A stretch of DNA of 64,000 nt, from positions 1-64,000 of the forward strand of contig NPFB01000160.1 of NCBI GenBank assembly GCA_014084085.1, written 5' to 3'. The stretch's first letter is position 1; each line of letters begins with the position of its first letter. Made by a program: the position numbers and the translations under genes. Source of the DNA: Hondaea fermentalgiana. Its lineage: Eukaryota > Sar > Bigyra > Thraustochytrida > Thraustochytriidae. Below the pieces are notes generated by a model. It was given only the letters and a program-made list of their open reading frames with translations. It did not search any database and was not told the origin of the DNA. This document shows positions 11,463-22,300 of this stretch, in pieces.

Positions 11463-13271
11463 TCAGCGTGCGTCGGAGATAAAGGTGGTGTCGTAGCGGA
11501 AAAAGAAGCTTGTCCATAACTTGATGCGTTTCCCGTTCAGCGACGGTACCATGAGTTTGCCCACGGCACGCGCTGGATCATAGTGCGCATTCAGGAACCT
11601 GTCCCGTGCGGCAGGCGAGCAGGGCCAGATGGAGGCTGTCGAAGTCGGAAACTCCATCGCCTTACGGTACTGCTGTGTATTCGCGAGAAAGGTGGCCGTC
11701 TCGTCGCTCTGTGTTGCATCCGCGAGATAGAGTAGAAAGTCGGTATTGAACTCGAAGGCACGGGGGAATTGAAGAAGAAGCTGACGCACACAGTCGAGAA
11801 AGAGCAAGAAGACGGGAGAAAATTCTTGGTCGCTCGTAGCGTTGCGGCAGCGGTGGCGAAACTTGTGGCCAAAGGCACACCACTCCTTCTCTACAAGGAC
11901 TGCAAAACCCTCGAGCGTTCGAAAGTGCGAGTCGCACATGAGCTGCGCGAGGGCGCACATTTGGGCGGTGCGGTCCCAGCCGTCCGAGCAGTGCGTGAGC
12001 ACAGACACGCCTTCGACATCGAGCATTTCCGCAAGACGCACCGACGCACGCAAAACAGCCTTGACATGCTGTACCCACCCCGAGTCCACGACAGCAGCAT
12101 AGAAATCCCCTTCGAAATTATCGTCTTGCGCAAGGCGCACTAAACGAAGATACGAAGTACGTAGGGCGTGAATGTTCTCGATTCCATTAAAGACCACGCG
12201 AGCGCCCTTGTAGTTGTTTGGGTTCTCTGTTCCCTTGCCAATCATGGCGTTGCCCATTGCTGCAATCTGGCTGCGCGCGTCCATGATCACGTAACCGTGT
12301 TCTTCAGCAGAAAAAATGTTGCTCCACACGTTGGCCACAAACTGCTGCACGCTGCGATCCTCGTTTCTCTTCTTGGGGATGGACCTTGGCTGCACCCTTG
12401 GCTCATTGGCAAGAGAGCCGTCGACGACTCTCGATTTTGGTGGCGCAGTACCAGCCACAGTGTCCGCTGTCGTCGTCGTCACGCTCGAACTGGGGGGTGC
12501 CGGGGGTGCGTTCGGGTCCGGCATCATGAGCGCCTCGACGAGCATCTCATCCATGTCGGACGTTTGATTCCGAATGCCAACGAGGGGCTGGGCGCTGCGT
12601 GCCATGACGGAACGCGTTCGTGGATGAATCCACGTCACAACGGGAAGACGCCCGCCACTTCGGAAAGCGGCTGAGGCTTGAAGAACCTCGTCGCTAACAC
12701 ATGCTGGAACGGCAAGAAATCGGGGATAGCTTTTGCACAATTTGTAGGCCTCCGTTTGGTCATAGATGCGCAGGTAGTTCGGAAGGCCTTGACGCGTCAA
12801 TTCTGTGCGATCATCGTATAGACGCCACCCTTCGCGGGCAGCCTCGTTCGGGCAGAGCAGCTTTGCTCGCGCGATTGCGCTCATGCTCTCATCTTTGCCG
12901 ACGGTTGCCGCGTGGCGAATCACCTGGGCCGCCTTGGTCGCGTCTTCTGGTTTGGCAAACGCCACGTTGATGTGCAACGGTCCGCGTGTCTGGACGTGAA
13001 CAGAGCCATGAGACGCCTTGGCCGATGAGATGGCGCCAAGAGGAACTTCCCGAGGCGCTGGCCCACCGACGCAAACTCGAAAAGAGGTCACCGTCACCCA
13101 CTCAGGTGCCGTGGACGTGTCAGCGTCATCTCCGCCTGCCTGGAAAAATCCCGAGTCTCTGCCGATCTCGTCTTCGTCTCGCTGGGCCATTTGAGCAGCA
13201 AAGAGGACCCGCTCGCCGCTCACGAGGGCCGCGCCCACGGAGGTCGCATTGCCCGTCGTTTGTCCGGCCAT
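11463..13271 (-). CDS. Myotubularin-family phosphoinositide phosphatase
   Basis: A 602-residue intronless protein. Residues about 13-125 resemble the PH-GRAM domain and about 150-590 the myotubularin phosphatase domain, including Y-P-R-F-L-A-V-P and the typical V-T-W-I-H-P segment. The catalytic P-loop is C428-S-D-G-W-D-R434, the family's CX5R signature with both aspartates, so an active 3-phosphatase is expected. Family members remove the D3 phosphate from PI3P and PI(3,5)P2 on endosomal membranes. A proline/serine/threonine insert occupies about 250-285. There is no FYVE or coiled-coil tail, so it is shorter than many animal MTMRs. The in-frame extension upstream has no ATG, so M at 13271 is the start. 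The gene is divergent from BUD13 across a repeat-filled interval. Confidence 0.9.
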   Translation of the reverse strand: MAGQTTGNATSVGAALVSGERVLFAAQMAQRDEDEIGRDSGFFQAGGDDADTSTAPEWVTVTSFRVCVGGPAPREVPLGAISSAKASHGSVHVQTRGPLHINVAFAKPEDATKAAQVIRHAATVGKDESMSAIARAKLLCPNEAAREGWRLYDDRTELTRQGLPNYLRIYDQTEAYKLCKSYPRFLAVPACVSDEVLQASAAFRSGGRLPVVTWIHPRTRSVMARSAQPLVGIRNQTSDMDEMLVEALMMPDPNAPPAPPSSSVTTTTADTVAGTAPPKSRVVDGSLANEPRVQPRSIPKKRNEDRSVQQFVANVWSNIFSAEEHGYVIMDARSQIAAMGNAMIGKGTENPNNYKGARVVFNGIENIHALRTSYLRLVRLAQDDNFEGDFYAAVVDSGWVQHVKAVLRASVRLAEMLDVEGVSVLTHCSDGWDRTAQMCALAQLMCDSHFRTLEGFAVLVEKEWCAFGHKFRHRCRNATSDQEFSPVFLLFLDCVRQLLLQFPRAFEFNTDFLLYLADATQSDETATFLANTQQYRKAMEFPTSTASIWPCSPAARDRFLNAHYDPARAVGKLMVPSLNGKRIKLWTSFFFRYDTTFISDAR

Positions 13272-13860
13272 GCTTTGCTTTGAGCAAGGCAGGAAACTCC
13301 CTTCACGCGCTCGACGAGACTGCACGATGCAAGAACGTCTCCGACCTTACGACGTTGCCCTTGACGACTCGGAGTAGGGCGCCGTTCTCGTCCTCCTCGT
13401 CGCCCTCGACAACTTGCCCTCGAGGGTCGTTGTGAGAATAGCAAGGCCTACCGCAGACTGCGCTCCTTTCTTCTCGTGACCTCGCACCCTGCAGCGCGGC
13501 CCCGCCAGACTATTTGCTCCCACGCTCTGCGGCTCTTCTCCGCGCCGCGCGAGACTCGCGCAGCAGACGCGCTCCGTTGCCGCGGCTGCGCGAAAGGAAG
13601 GCCAAGGCCAGCAAAAGTAAGAGAGGAGGAAATCTCCTCGCGCCGACGCCGAGCGAGAGCCTCGTCGCGCGCCGCCTCCGCTCCGCCCCGCGGCAGGAAC
13701 TCTTTCTTCCCTTGCGCCGAGGGCCGCGTCTCGCGCCGCCGCTGGGCCTCGCCGCCGCTGCGCCGCCGCGCCGCGCACCTCGCCTGCCTCGCTGCGCCGC
13801 CGCTTCGCCGCCTGGATTGAGCTTCTGCCGCCCGCAAGGAGAGACACAGACAGAGCAAGG
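13272..13860. other. GC-rich 5' flank of the phosphatase gene
   Basis: The stretch directly upstream of the phosphatase start is strongly GC-rich and built of CGC/GCC/CGCCG words, especially at 13500-13810. Overlapping frames are open on both strands because of this composition, but none resembles a protein. It probably holds the phosphatase promoter and 5' UTR. Confidence 0.4.
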
Positions 13861-13894
13861 GAGCTTGGTTAGGCCCGACCGCGGCCGATGTTGC

Positions 13895-15035
13895 GAGGCC
13901 CATCGCGCGACGCGAGGGAGGATGGGGTCTGTCTCGTTCTGGGTGCGCTGGGAGGGCGGGCTGGAACAGACTTTACTGCCCATGATAGCTTTGCTGCAAC
14001 CGATTGCTTCGAACCAATAGTAACTGAAGAGTCTGCGGCAAAGCTCGTGTAGCAAAACCCCAAAGCCCGCTTTGCATCGGGCTTTTCTCAACTTATTCTA
14101 GGCCTAATCTTGTCTCTTCGGCTTTCCTCAATTCTCACCGAACGAATCGAAAAAGAGTCTGNNNNNNNNNNNNNNNNNNNNNNNNNNNNNNNNNNNNNNN
14201 NNNNNNNNNNNNNNNNNNNNNNNNNNNNNNNNNNNNNNNNNNNNNNNNNNNNNNNNNNNNNCTTGTCTCTTCGGCTTTCCTCAATTCTCACCGAACGAAT
14301 CGAAAAAGAGTCTGCAAGTCATCAAGACTAAGGAAAGTCGTGTTGCAAGCGCTACTACGATGCTCTCCGCAAGTCCTGTCGGGCGACGCAAGGGAGGATG
14401 GAGTCCATCTTTTCTGTCTCGCGCTGGAAATGCGGGTCGGCCCAGACTTTACTGCAGACGATTGCTTTACTGCAAACGAAAGTTTTGAACCAATAGTAAC
14501 TAAAAACTATGCGGCAAAGCTCGTGTAGCAAGAACACAAAGCCTGCTTTGCACCAAACTTTTCTCTACTTTTTCTAACCTTGTCTCTTCGGCTTTCCTCA
14601 ATTCTCACCGAACGAATCGAAAAAGAGTCTGCAAGTCATCAAGACCAAGGAAAGTCGTGTTGCAAGCGCTACTACGATGCTCTGCGCAAGTCCTGTCGGG
14701 CGACGCAAGATAGGATGGAGTCCATCTTGTCTGTCTCGTTCAGGATGCGCTGGAAATGCGGGTCGGCCCAGACTTTACTGCAGACGATTGCTTTACTGCA
14801 AACGACAGTTTTGAACCAATAGTAACTAAAAACTATGCGGCAAAGCTCGTGTAGCAAGACCCCAAAGCCTGCTTTGCACCAAACTTTTCTCTACTCTTTC
14901 TAACCTTGTCTCTTCGGCTTTCCTCAATTCTCACCGAACGAAAGAGAAAAAAAGAGTCTGCAAGATATCGAAACCAAGGAAAGTCGTGTTGCAAGCGCTA
15001 CTACGATGCTCTCCACAAGGCCCATCGTGACTTTG
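13895..15035. repeat. Tandem array of ~320-bp units
   Basis: Units beginning cttgtctcttcggctttcc start at 14109, 14262, 14579 and 14905; the last two intervals are 317 and 326 bp. The first unit is interrupted by an assembly gap. A more diverged partial copy precedes them from about 13895 and a truncated one ends near 15035. The units differ by scattered substitutions and small indels. Each contains an internal 18-bp duplication (ctttactgca twice) and the block gaaccaatagtaact. A minus-strand frame of about 60 codons is open in several units, but I see no family. The array fills the divergent interval between the phosphatase and BUD13 genes. Confidence 0.85.
14162..14261. other. Assembly gap (100 N)
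   Basis: Exactly 100 N flanked on both sides by the same repeat sequence, so the true length and the number of repeat units here are unknown. Confidence 0.95.
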
Positions 15036-15230
15036 AATGAAGAAGAGAAATGTCGAATGAAAAGCAAGCAAGCAAGCAAGAAAGCAAGCAAGATTTTTTT
15101 TTTTTGTAAATTCCAGCTCGCAGCAGCTCGCCGCAGCTGGCCGACTAAGCAACCAGACAAATGAAAAGGACACGCAAGAAGGGGACGCCCGCAAACCGAG
15201 CAGTGCCGGAAGCTCGCTCCGGGCGGCAGC

Positions 15231-16409
15231 ATGAGCAGCGACGCGGAGGGCGGCGAGGCTTCATCGCGCAGACGCGAAGCAAAGAAGGCGAAGAAAGCGA
15301 AAAAAGCAAAAAAGGAAAAGAAGGCGAAAAAGAGCAGCCGCAGAGGCCCACAAGGTCACAGACTCTCCGCTCAGGAGCTCGCTGCCCGCTACGGCCCGGC
15401 GGTAGAGGCCAACAAGGACCATCAAGACATCCCGTACAAGAATGTAACGGCTCCAGCAACCAGGGTCAAGGATTCTGAGCTAAACGTTTTGGCACAGGCA
15501 TCGCCGCATTTGCAGCGCCAGCGGCTCGACTCGGACTCCGAAGATGACGACGGCAAGCGCGTCAACGTCGACGGTATCAAGGCCTCGCCCGCGTCGTCGA
15601 CTTCATCGGCAGCCTCGCGCGGTCGCAAGCGTCAGCGATATGACTCGGACTCTGAAGAGTCTGCGCAAGAGACTCCAAAGTTGTCAACAACCATGGACCG
15701 AGACGTGAGTCCTCCTCGGCGTCGTTCACGTGCTCGCTCCGGGTCAGACGCTTCATCCGCCTCCTCGTCGTCTTCATCAGCGGCATCAGCGGCATCTGCG
15801 GCATCTGTGTCACCGCGACCAGGCGGACCTGTGCGAGATCTTAGCCCTGTCAGACGGAGACCACGGCTTGACTCGGCGTCCTCGGACAGTTCTTCGTCTG
15901 CATCCTCGCCAGCGTCTTCGCCCGCGTCAAAATCGTCTGCACCACCACCACAAACCGTGTTTCGCGATGAGTTTGGCCGCAAAATTGATATCGAAGCCCA
16001 AATCGAGGAGCAACAAAAAGCGGCAGAGCAGGATGCGCGCGCGCGTGCCAAGCTCGCCGAGGAATGGCGTTCAGGAGCGGCAGACAAGGCTCTCGAGGCT
16101 GCAGCGGCGTATCGTCTCGCACAAGCCCGCGAGCGTCCCTTTGCAATTCATGCAGACGACGCCGCGCTCAACGCTTGGCAGAGCGCTGCACCACGCGAGG
16201 GAGACCCCATGGCAGACCTATTGGCTCGCAGTCAAAGCAAGCGGTCATCAACTCAAGCAGAGGACGATGCACGGGTCGCTTCTTTGCGTAAAACATACCA
16301 AGGTCCGCGCGGCCCGCCGAATCGGTTTGGCATTTCCCCTGGCTATCGTTGGGACGGCGTTGATCGAACAAATGGCTTCGAGGCCAAGGTCCTGCGCAAA
16401 CAGCGCTAG
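15231..16409 (+). CDS. BUD13: BUD13-like pre-mRNA splicing factor
   Basis: A 392-residue intronless protein. The N-terminus (about 16-40) is a run of K/A/E-rich basic repeats, followed by a disordered region with repeated R-L-D-S-D-S-E-type, serine-rich and R-S-like segments to about 240. From F-R-D-E-F-G-R-K-I-D-I onward it matches the conserved BUD13/CWC26 C-terminus, ending with G-P-P-N-R-F-G-I-S-P-G-Y-R-W-D-G-V-D-R and N-G-F-E, the family hallmark. BUD13 is a subunit of the RES complex with SNU17 and PML1, which acts in splicing and nuclear retention of unspliced pre-mRNA. Retention of the C-terminal block fits a functional factor. The ATG at 15231 follows GGCAGC. Confidence 0.92.
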   Translation: MSSDAEGGEASSRRREAKKAKKAKKAKKEKKAKKSSRRGPQGHRLSAQELAARYGPAVEANKDHQDIPYKNVTAPATRVKDSELNVLAQASPHLQRQRLDSDSEDDDGKRVNVDGIKASPASSTSSAASRGRKRQRYDSDSEESAQETPKLSTTMDRDVSPPRRRSRARSGSDASSASSSSSSAASAASAASVSPRPGGPVRDLSPVRRRPRLDSASSDSSSSASSPASSPASKSSAPPPQTVFRDEFGRKIDIEAQIEEQQKAAEQDARARAKLAEEWRSGAADKALEAAAAYRLAQARERPFAIHADDAALNAWQSAAPREGDPMADLLARSQSKRSSTQAEDDARVASLRKTYQGPRGPPNRFGISPGYRWDGVDRTNGFEAKVLRKQR

Positions 16410-17104
16410 CATATGCAAGACGACCATCGCTCACGGGCATGTCTCATCTCTTTGTTCTAGCAAGCTAGTTGAAATTGCAATTTCGAGCTTCCCTTTCAAA
16501 GAGCAAACTGCAGTAAGATTTTTTTTTGTGTATTTTCTAGCTGTCTAAAAACAGAACAATTCGAGTTTGACTTTTGCTCGAATTGAATCACCAAACAGAT
16601 TCATACGAGAAAAGAGCTTGTGACGGCTGCGTAGCTTCAAATGAGCTCTCAAGGTGCTGCAGCCTTCTGACAAGCTCTATCAAGATGTTGCAGCCTTCTG
16701 ACAAGCTCTCTCACGATGTTGCAACCTGCTAAAAAGCTCTCCTCAAGATCTTGCAACCTTCTGAAAAGCTCTTCTCAAGATATTGCGACCTTCTGAGAAC
16801 CTCTCCTCAAGATGTTGCAACCTGCTAATGAGCTGCAACCTGCTAAGGAGCTCTCAATCTGGGCGAAGAATCCTGGCTTTCCCGATGCGACTCGTTCTGT
16901 GATTATTTGCTTTCGTTTGGTTTTCAAAGGAAAATATGCTCAAAAATCGTTGGTGTCTTGTCGGTCCTGACACGCTGGGGATTCGGCGCGTCAAGTTTGG
17001 TCTGATGCGCCTCGTTTCAACTGATCTCCATCTTGCCCCTTTCTTAACGTTGACCAGTTCTTTATAAATGTGCGTAGCCTCCCTCATTCCAACAATGAGC
17101 GCAA
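16410..17104. other. Intergenic region with minisatellite
   Basis: Between BUD13 and the tRNA-Ser gene. It holds a poly-T-rich 3' UTR segment (16510-16545), a minisatellite (16641-16857) and about 240 bases in which I see no gene. Confidence 0.6.
16641..16857. repeat. Minisatellite, ~30-35 bp units
   Basis: About six to seven imperfect units of the type gctctcctcaagatgttgcaacctt plus ctgaaa stand head to tail. Variants swap ctcaaga for ctcacga and cttctg for ctgcta, and the last units are shortened. Confidence 0.8.
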
Positions 17105-17219
17105 GTTGCGGTGACCGAGTGGTTAAGGTGGTGGACTGCTATGCCCCATTCGAGCAATCGTCTGGCATGTCTACATCCATTGTTCTCTGAACGCCTGGGT
17201 TCGAATCCCAGCCGCAACG
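17105..17219 (+). tRNA. tRNA-Ser (anticodon GCT) with a 33-nt intron
   Basis: The mature 82 nt are 17105-17141 plus 17175-17219. The acceptor stem GTTGCGG/CCGCAAC is perfect. The anticodon stem GTGGA/TCCAT closes a loop CTGCTAA with anticodon GCT. A long variable arm (GTTC-TCT-GAAC) is typical of serine tRNA, and the T arm is CTGGG-TTCGAAT-CCCAG. The intron (17142-17174) begins after position 37, the canonical site, and contains AGC that can pair with the anticodon GCT. A long T-rich terminator follows from about 17223. Confidence 0.95.
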
Positions 17220-18005
17220 CATTATTTTTTTCCTTTTTTTTTTTTCTCTTTTTTCCAAACCGTGACGTTCCGGCATCTTTGACAGCGAGGACTTGGAGAA
17301 CAGGTATAGGCCTGGACTGCGATTCATTGACTACGATTACGGGTGCTTACTTTGGACAAGGAGAGAATGAGCGGCTGGATGATGATCGGCATTTGCAAAA
17401 AAGTCTTTTCGTTCTTTAGGCCCGGATCGATAGTAGTGAGAGTAGAGCGAAAATTGACGTGGCTTTTTTCATTTCAATGGTGATCGGTTTGCCTTGGCTT
17501 ACGTCCGCATCATGTCCCCTCGCAGCTAAAGCAGCCTACTTGCTTCATGTCTTGCTTTCTTTCGCTCATGCTCTCTCTCTTTTTTACCCAACTTTTTCTT
17601 CGGGAGCTCTCCAAACGATCAGGCTGCGTCAAGTGTGCTTCGCTACTTGCCAGACCACGTGGTTCTACAGAGCGAACTCATACGTCGCAGGATTGGTCAG
17701 AACAAGAGGACAGAAAACAAGTCCACCAAGGGAAATAAAAATTGTGAGGCAACACTCCATATGCTTCCATCGTTGATATCTAGACTGGTGGCTAGCTTCA
17801 GAGACGTGTTGAGGACAATAGAAACGGCGCAAGGGCACCTTCCACTCCGGACGACTGCGCGCATCCATAGCGGCAGCGCCACCTCAGCCTCGTGGTCAAA
17901 CTGGGGTCTCCCAAACATAAAGGGGGGGGCATTCTCCTATCAAAAAGTCTCCTGCGCAAAAGCGGCCGCAGCCGCAGCCGCGAGCAAGCACGTCCACGAG
18001 CAAAC
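17220..18005. other. Intergenic, nothing recognised
   Basis: After the tRNA terminator I see only short unrelated frames. The distal part (about 17750-18005) is probably the 3' UTR and terminator of the ribosomal protein gene that ends at 18006. Confidence 0.5.
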
Positions 18006-18695
18006 TTAAAAGTAGATCTGGAAGGCAGGGCCCATGGTGCTCTTGAGGTAGGCGACCTTGATGTTCTGCCAGCTCTTCTTGAGGAGCGAGGCGAGAAAGT
18101 TCAGGGCCAGCTTGAGGTTGATCTCGTTCTCCTCGCGGGACAGGTCGACGTTACCGACGGCGACGGAAAGGCAGAGCACCTTCTTCATCTGGAACTTGAT
18201 CTGGGCCTTGACCTCGTTGACCTTGGCCTCAAGGCTCTCCGAAGGGGCCACGACGGTGGGGAACTTGCCGGCACGGTTGAGACCGGGGCCGAGCAGACGG
18301 GGGATCTGCTTGATGAGAGCCTGCGAAGCGACGAAGGCATCGTACTTCTTGGCGAGCTTCTTGACGAGCTTCTTGTTCTTGTTGAGCTTCTTGAGGTCGT
18401 CGACGCTCATGTGCGCGTAGCCGAGGTCCTTGGCCTGCTCGCAGTGCACATCGTTACCGAGCACGCAGACCTTGAGGTTGGGGCGGGGCACGGTGGGCAG
18501 CTTGAACGAGCCGGCGAAACGCTTGTCCTTGCGGGGGTCGTAGTTCTTGAGAGTCACCTGGAGCTCGAGCGTCTCGGTGAAGTTACGCTTCTTGCCCTGG
18601 AGGGTCTCGCCATCCTTGGTGATCTCCTCACCGGCCGAGAACGCGAAGATCTTGTCGAGCGCGTCGTCGAGCACTTCCTTGTTGAGCTTCGACAT
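18006..18695 (-). CDS. RPL10A: Ribosomal protein uL1 (RPL10A), large subunit
   Basis: A 229-residue intronless protein matching eukaryotic RPL10A along its whole length, a little longer than the 217 of the human protein. Recognisable blocks are [12 protein letters not shown] near the start, [14 protein letters not shown], the uL1 signature [13 protein letters not shown], and a C-terminus close to [11 protein letters not shown]. It forms the L1 stalk that guides deacylated tRNA out of the E site of the 60S subunit. Codon choice is strongly biased to C/G-ending codons, as expected for very high expression. The start context AACAAGCAAGATGTCG is good, and the 5' flank holds CAG- and (ACAG)n-type simple repeats. 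Confidence 0.97.
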   Translation of the reverse strand: MSKLNKEVLDDALDKIFAFSAGEEITKDGETLQGKKRNFTETLELQVTLKNYDPRKDKRFAGSFKLPTVPRPNLKVCVLGNDVHCEQAKDLGYAHMSVDDLKKLNKNKKLVKKLAKKYDAFVASQALIKQIPRLLGPGLNRAGKFPTVVAPSESLEAKVNEVKAQIKFQMKKVLCLSVAVGNVDLSREENEINLKLALNFLASLLKKSWQNIKVAYLKSTMGPAFQIYF

Positions 18696-19373
18696 CTTGC
18701 TTGTTGCGCGGCTTGCTGCTGCTGCTACTGCTGCTGCGGACGGCTGCTGCTCTTTTGCTCTGCTGGTTTGTCTTGGTTGGCTGCGTTGAGTTGGGAGACA
18801 GCTGCCACCCTTTTGCTGCCCGGGCTAGCTAGCTGGCTAGGTAGGCTGCCTCGCCTACCACTCCACTCGGCACTCACTCACAGACAGTCACACCCACAAA
18901 CAGACAGCCAGATAGACAGACAGACAGAGACAGACAGACGGCCAGCAGCCATCCAATCGCCCCCGAGGGTTCACAAAAGCTCCCGCCATTCCAGAAGTGC
19001 TGACGTGCCTTGCCGTTCTGCGCCACGAAGCAAGCTGTGGAAACTAGGGTAGGGTTAGGGGAACACAGGGTCTTTCCGGAAGGTTTTTTTTTTTTTTTCT
19101 CCTGTCTTCCTTCCCGAGTCTCCGGGTCTCAGGGTGGGCTCCGTTCCGACATGGATCATAAAGGCTAAAAAACGGCAAGGCAAGGCAAGGCAAGGCAAGG
19201 CATGTCGAGGAGATCGTGAAGCCATACACCTCGCAAGTTTTCGGTATTTAGGTAAAAACAACAGGAAAACTTATTTATCAAATCTTGCTCGTCAAAAGGA
19301 TTGTAGTGGGTGGCTGGCCATCATATTGTGACAGCTCGATACATCTGGTTTGCTTTGGTTTGGTTTTCGACAG
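18696..19373. other. Promoter region of RPL10A and 3' flank of the kinase gene
   Basis: Directly upstream of RPL10A there are CTG/CTGCTG tracts and (ACAG)n near 18890-18950. A telomere-like word agggtagggttagggg occurs at 19046-19062, a poly-T run at 19085-19100 and (AAGGC)n at 19174-19202. No further gene was seen. Confidence 0.5.
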
Positions 19374-22300
19374 CTAGCTGCTGTTGTAGGCGCGCTGCAA
19401 AGCGCATTCGAGAGTTTCCACAATCTCCGAGGCCGTTGGGCGATCTTCCGGATCGTAGCTCATGCAGTCCTTTACAAGATTCGCGTAGACCGGGTCCATG
19501 TCTGCAGGAAGCTCAAAGACGGAAGTCTTATTTCGCAGCGCCGACAGGTACCTGTCCTCGGGCACACCCCAAAGAGGATTAGGCTCTGAGGTGACAAACT
19601 CCCAGAGAATCACACCAAAGGAAAAAATGTCGCACCTTTTGTCGTACGCGCCATTCTCCAGAATCTCTGGCGCTGTCCAGCCTGCCGTGCCCATCTTGCC
19701 AGTTAGCGGACCTTTAATATCCGTCGAATTGCCAAAGTCCCCAATTTTAATGGAGATATCCTCATCCACGAGGAGGTTGTCGGACTTGAGATCGCGATGC
19801 GCGACCGGGGGAACGCACTCTTCGTGCAAATAACGGAGTCCCCGCGCAACGTTCCTGGCCATCAGGATCTTATACGGGTACTGGACGTCCAGCCACAGGT
19901 CCGTCTTGCGAAGCGACGCCAGACTGCCGCGCGGCATATACTCGTAGCAGATCATGAGCAACGGGCGATTTTCGTCCCCTTCTTCGCGACGTGTCGTCGT
20001 GTCAATATAGACACCGAGAATTTGCACAATGCATTCGTGTTGCAAGCGACCCAAAACGGTAATCTCCTCCAGAAAGGCCGTGTAGACCTCGTCGGTGACG
20101 CGCTTCGCCGTGAAGCGCTTGACAGCCACGGGGACGGCAAGGTACTCTCCATCCTGGTCGTCCAAGCTGAGGCCGGCGGCAGCGTCCATGAGAGCGGACG
20201 TGTCCTCTGCTCTGGCCATTGTTGACTCTTTGCGAAACTGCGCCCAATTGCTCGAGCTCATGGCGCGCGAGTTTTTGCGTCCGACCTGGGTGATGGGATT
20301 CATTCGGTCCAACTTGCACAACAGGACGCCCTTGAGCACGCGAGCAGTGCGGCCATCGCCCAGCACAGCATTCTCCATCACGACCAAGTCCTCGTCGTCG
20401 ATAAAGGACGCGCCAATCTGCTCCGCCTTCTTTCGGAGACGTTCAAGGTTCTTGTTCGACTTGTCTTCTAGAGTAGCCTTGTCGCTTCCATTGCCGGTTG
20501 CCACGTTGCTCTCTGTGGGCGAGCTCACCTTTTTCAGCTGGACAGCATTCAATATACCAGCATGCATGGGATGGCGGGGTCTTTGGCGAGCCTCTCCTGC
20601 TGCCGCTGCCGCTGCGGGTGCTGCAGCTGCTGCGGGGTGATGAGTTGCTGCTGCATGTCCTCGTGACGCCCGCTTTTGGTGCGCATGTCTCTTGCTGCTC
20701 ATTCGAAGAAAGGAGGTACCTCGTGAGAGCATCTTTCGCACGCTGCTGCTGCGTGTGAGAGAATCTTCGTCGTGGCTGGGACGCGGCACCTCAGCCGTGG
20801 CATCCAGCATGTCACTGTCGCCGTCACCGACACCGAGGTCCTCCTCAGTGTCAAAGGTGTCGACCTCCTCGTCTTCTTCTTCATCGTCATCGTCTTCATC
20901 TTCGTCGTCGCTCGCGAACCCCATGTCCCGCATGGACGTGAACAGTGGCATGCGGCTGCGTTGTTGCCGCATCTGGAGAAACTGCTGGACGGCCACACGG
21001 CGCCGATCCACGAGCGGGATCTCCCCCATACGCTTGACTGCGCGCCGCGAGTCGCGCTTCGAGCCCTCCTTGATGAGTTTTACATACAACTCTTCGCCGG
21101 AAACGAGCCCCATGTCCGTCAGTGTTTCCGCGTCGCCTTCCAAAGGATTCACCTCGACGTTAGAGGACGCCTTGCGAAAGGCCTCGTCGAGGTCACTCTC
21201 GGAGCGCGCGTGCGCTGTCGACGAGATCAGCGCCGAGATCACGTCACGATTCGCTTTGCGGGTCACGCGCATGATCAAGACGCTGTCCGGCGAGCATTTG
21301 TACGATTTCGCGATGCGACGCTTCAATTCGGACAGCGGGGCGTGCGGGCTAATTCGGATCAAGAGCGGGGCGCTCATCGACTCGTTGTCCTCCATGCGCC
21401 GCAAGGTCGAGCCCGAGCCGGAGCCGACGTTGACGGTCAGGACGATGCGGTTGCCGTCCGTGGTGGCGAGAAGTCGGTGGGCCACGCTCTCCTCGGTGAG
21501 ATCCGCCAGACTCGTGGCCTCGAGATGCACGTGGTGCTTGAAGAGATCCGAGATCAACTTGTGGTGTTCGTTCAGACGCAGCGACATGGCAGGCTTGGCC
21601 TCACCCTCGTGAAAGGTGATGAGGAGGAACTTGCAGCCCCCTGCCACGGGAGCCATGGTGTTTCCTTCGCCCGTAGCGCTGTCGCTTCTGGCGCGGGACC
21701 GCCCGGACTCTTGCCCGTTTGCGTGGCTGCCGGCTCGGAACCGGCCGGTGCCCTCGATGGCGTCCACTTCGACGCGCGCGTAGATCCAGTACAGCCAGCC
21801 GGGGCGAAAGTTGATTGTGTTGAGGATGCCGCCGCTCTCGGGGTCAAAGGCCTCGATGCCGCCTCCGCCGCTGGCAATGAGAACGGGCAGCGCCAGGGGC
21901 GCGCTTGCCGCGGACTGCGAGCTGTAGCCCGAGTCAGGTCCGTAGCTTCCGTTGTCGCCGTCTTCCAAGTCGTCGTCTTCGGACAGGTCCTCGTCTCTGT
22001 CGTCCTCGTCGTCCTCGTCAGAGGCCTCTTGCTGGCGCATCAAGAGCTGCTGCTGCTGCTGCTGCTGCGTCAGCGTGGACCCGCGCCGGCGCGACCGCGG
22101 GTGGTGATACCCGATGATCATCCAGGTCAAGTTTTCTGAGCTCATGTCCTGGCGGATGAGATTGAAGGTGTCGGCGAGGTCCTGGTTGCGCGCGATGAAG
22201 TCTTGCTCGTTGAGCTCGACGTTGAGGCGGCCCATGGTGGAGACAGCGGAGCCATCGATGCGGCGCTGGCGCCCCTGCAGCCTCGCGAGCGCCTTGCGGG

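Noticed and set aside
14355..14857. Minus-strand ~60-codon frames inside the 320-bp units
   Set aside because: They recur in several units, but recurrence follows from the DNA repeat itself; no protein-level constraint was evident.
17892..19052. 386-codon plus-strand frame over RPL10A
   Set aside because: Antisense to a clear ribosomal protein gene.
20772..22139. 455-codon plus-strand frame
   Set aside because: It is antisense to the ADF-H kinase gene; the composition follows the GC-rich codon use of that gene and no domain is visible.
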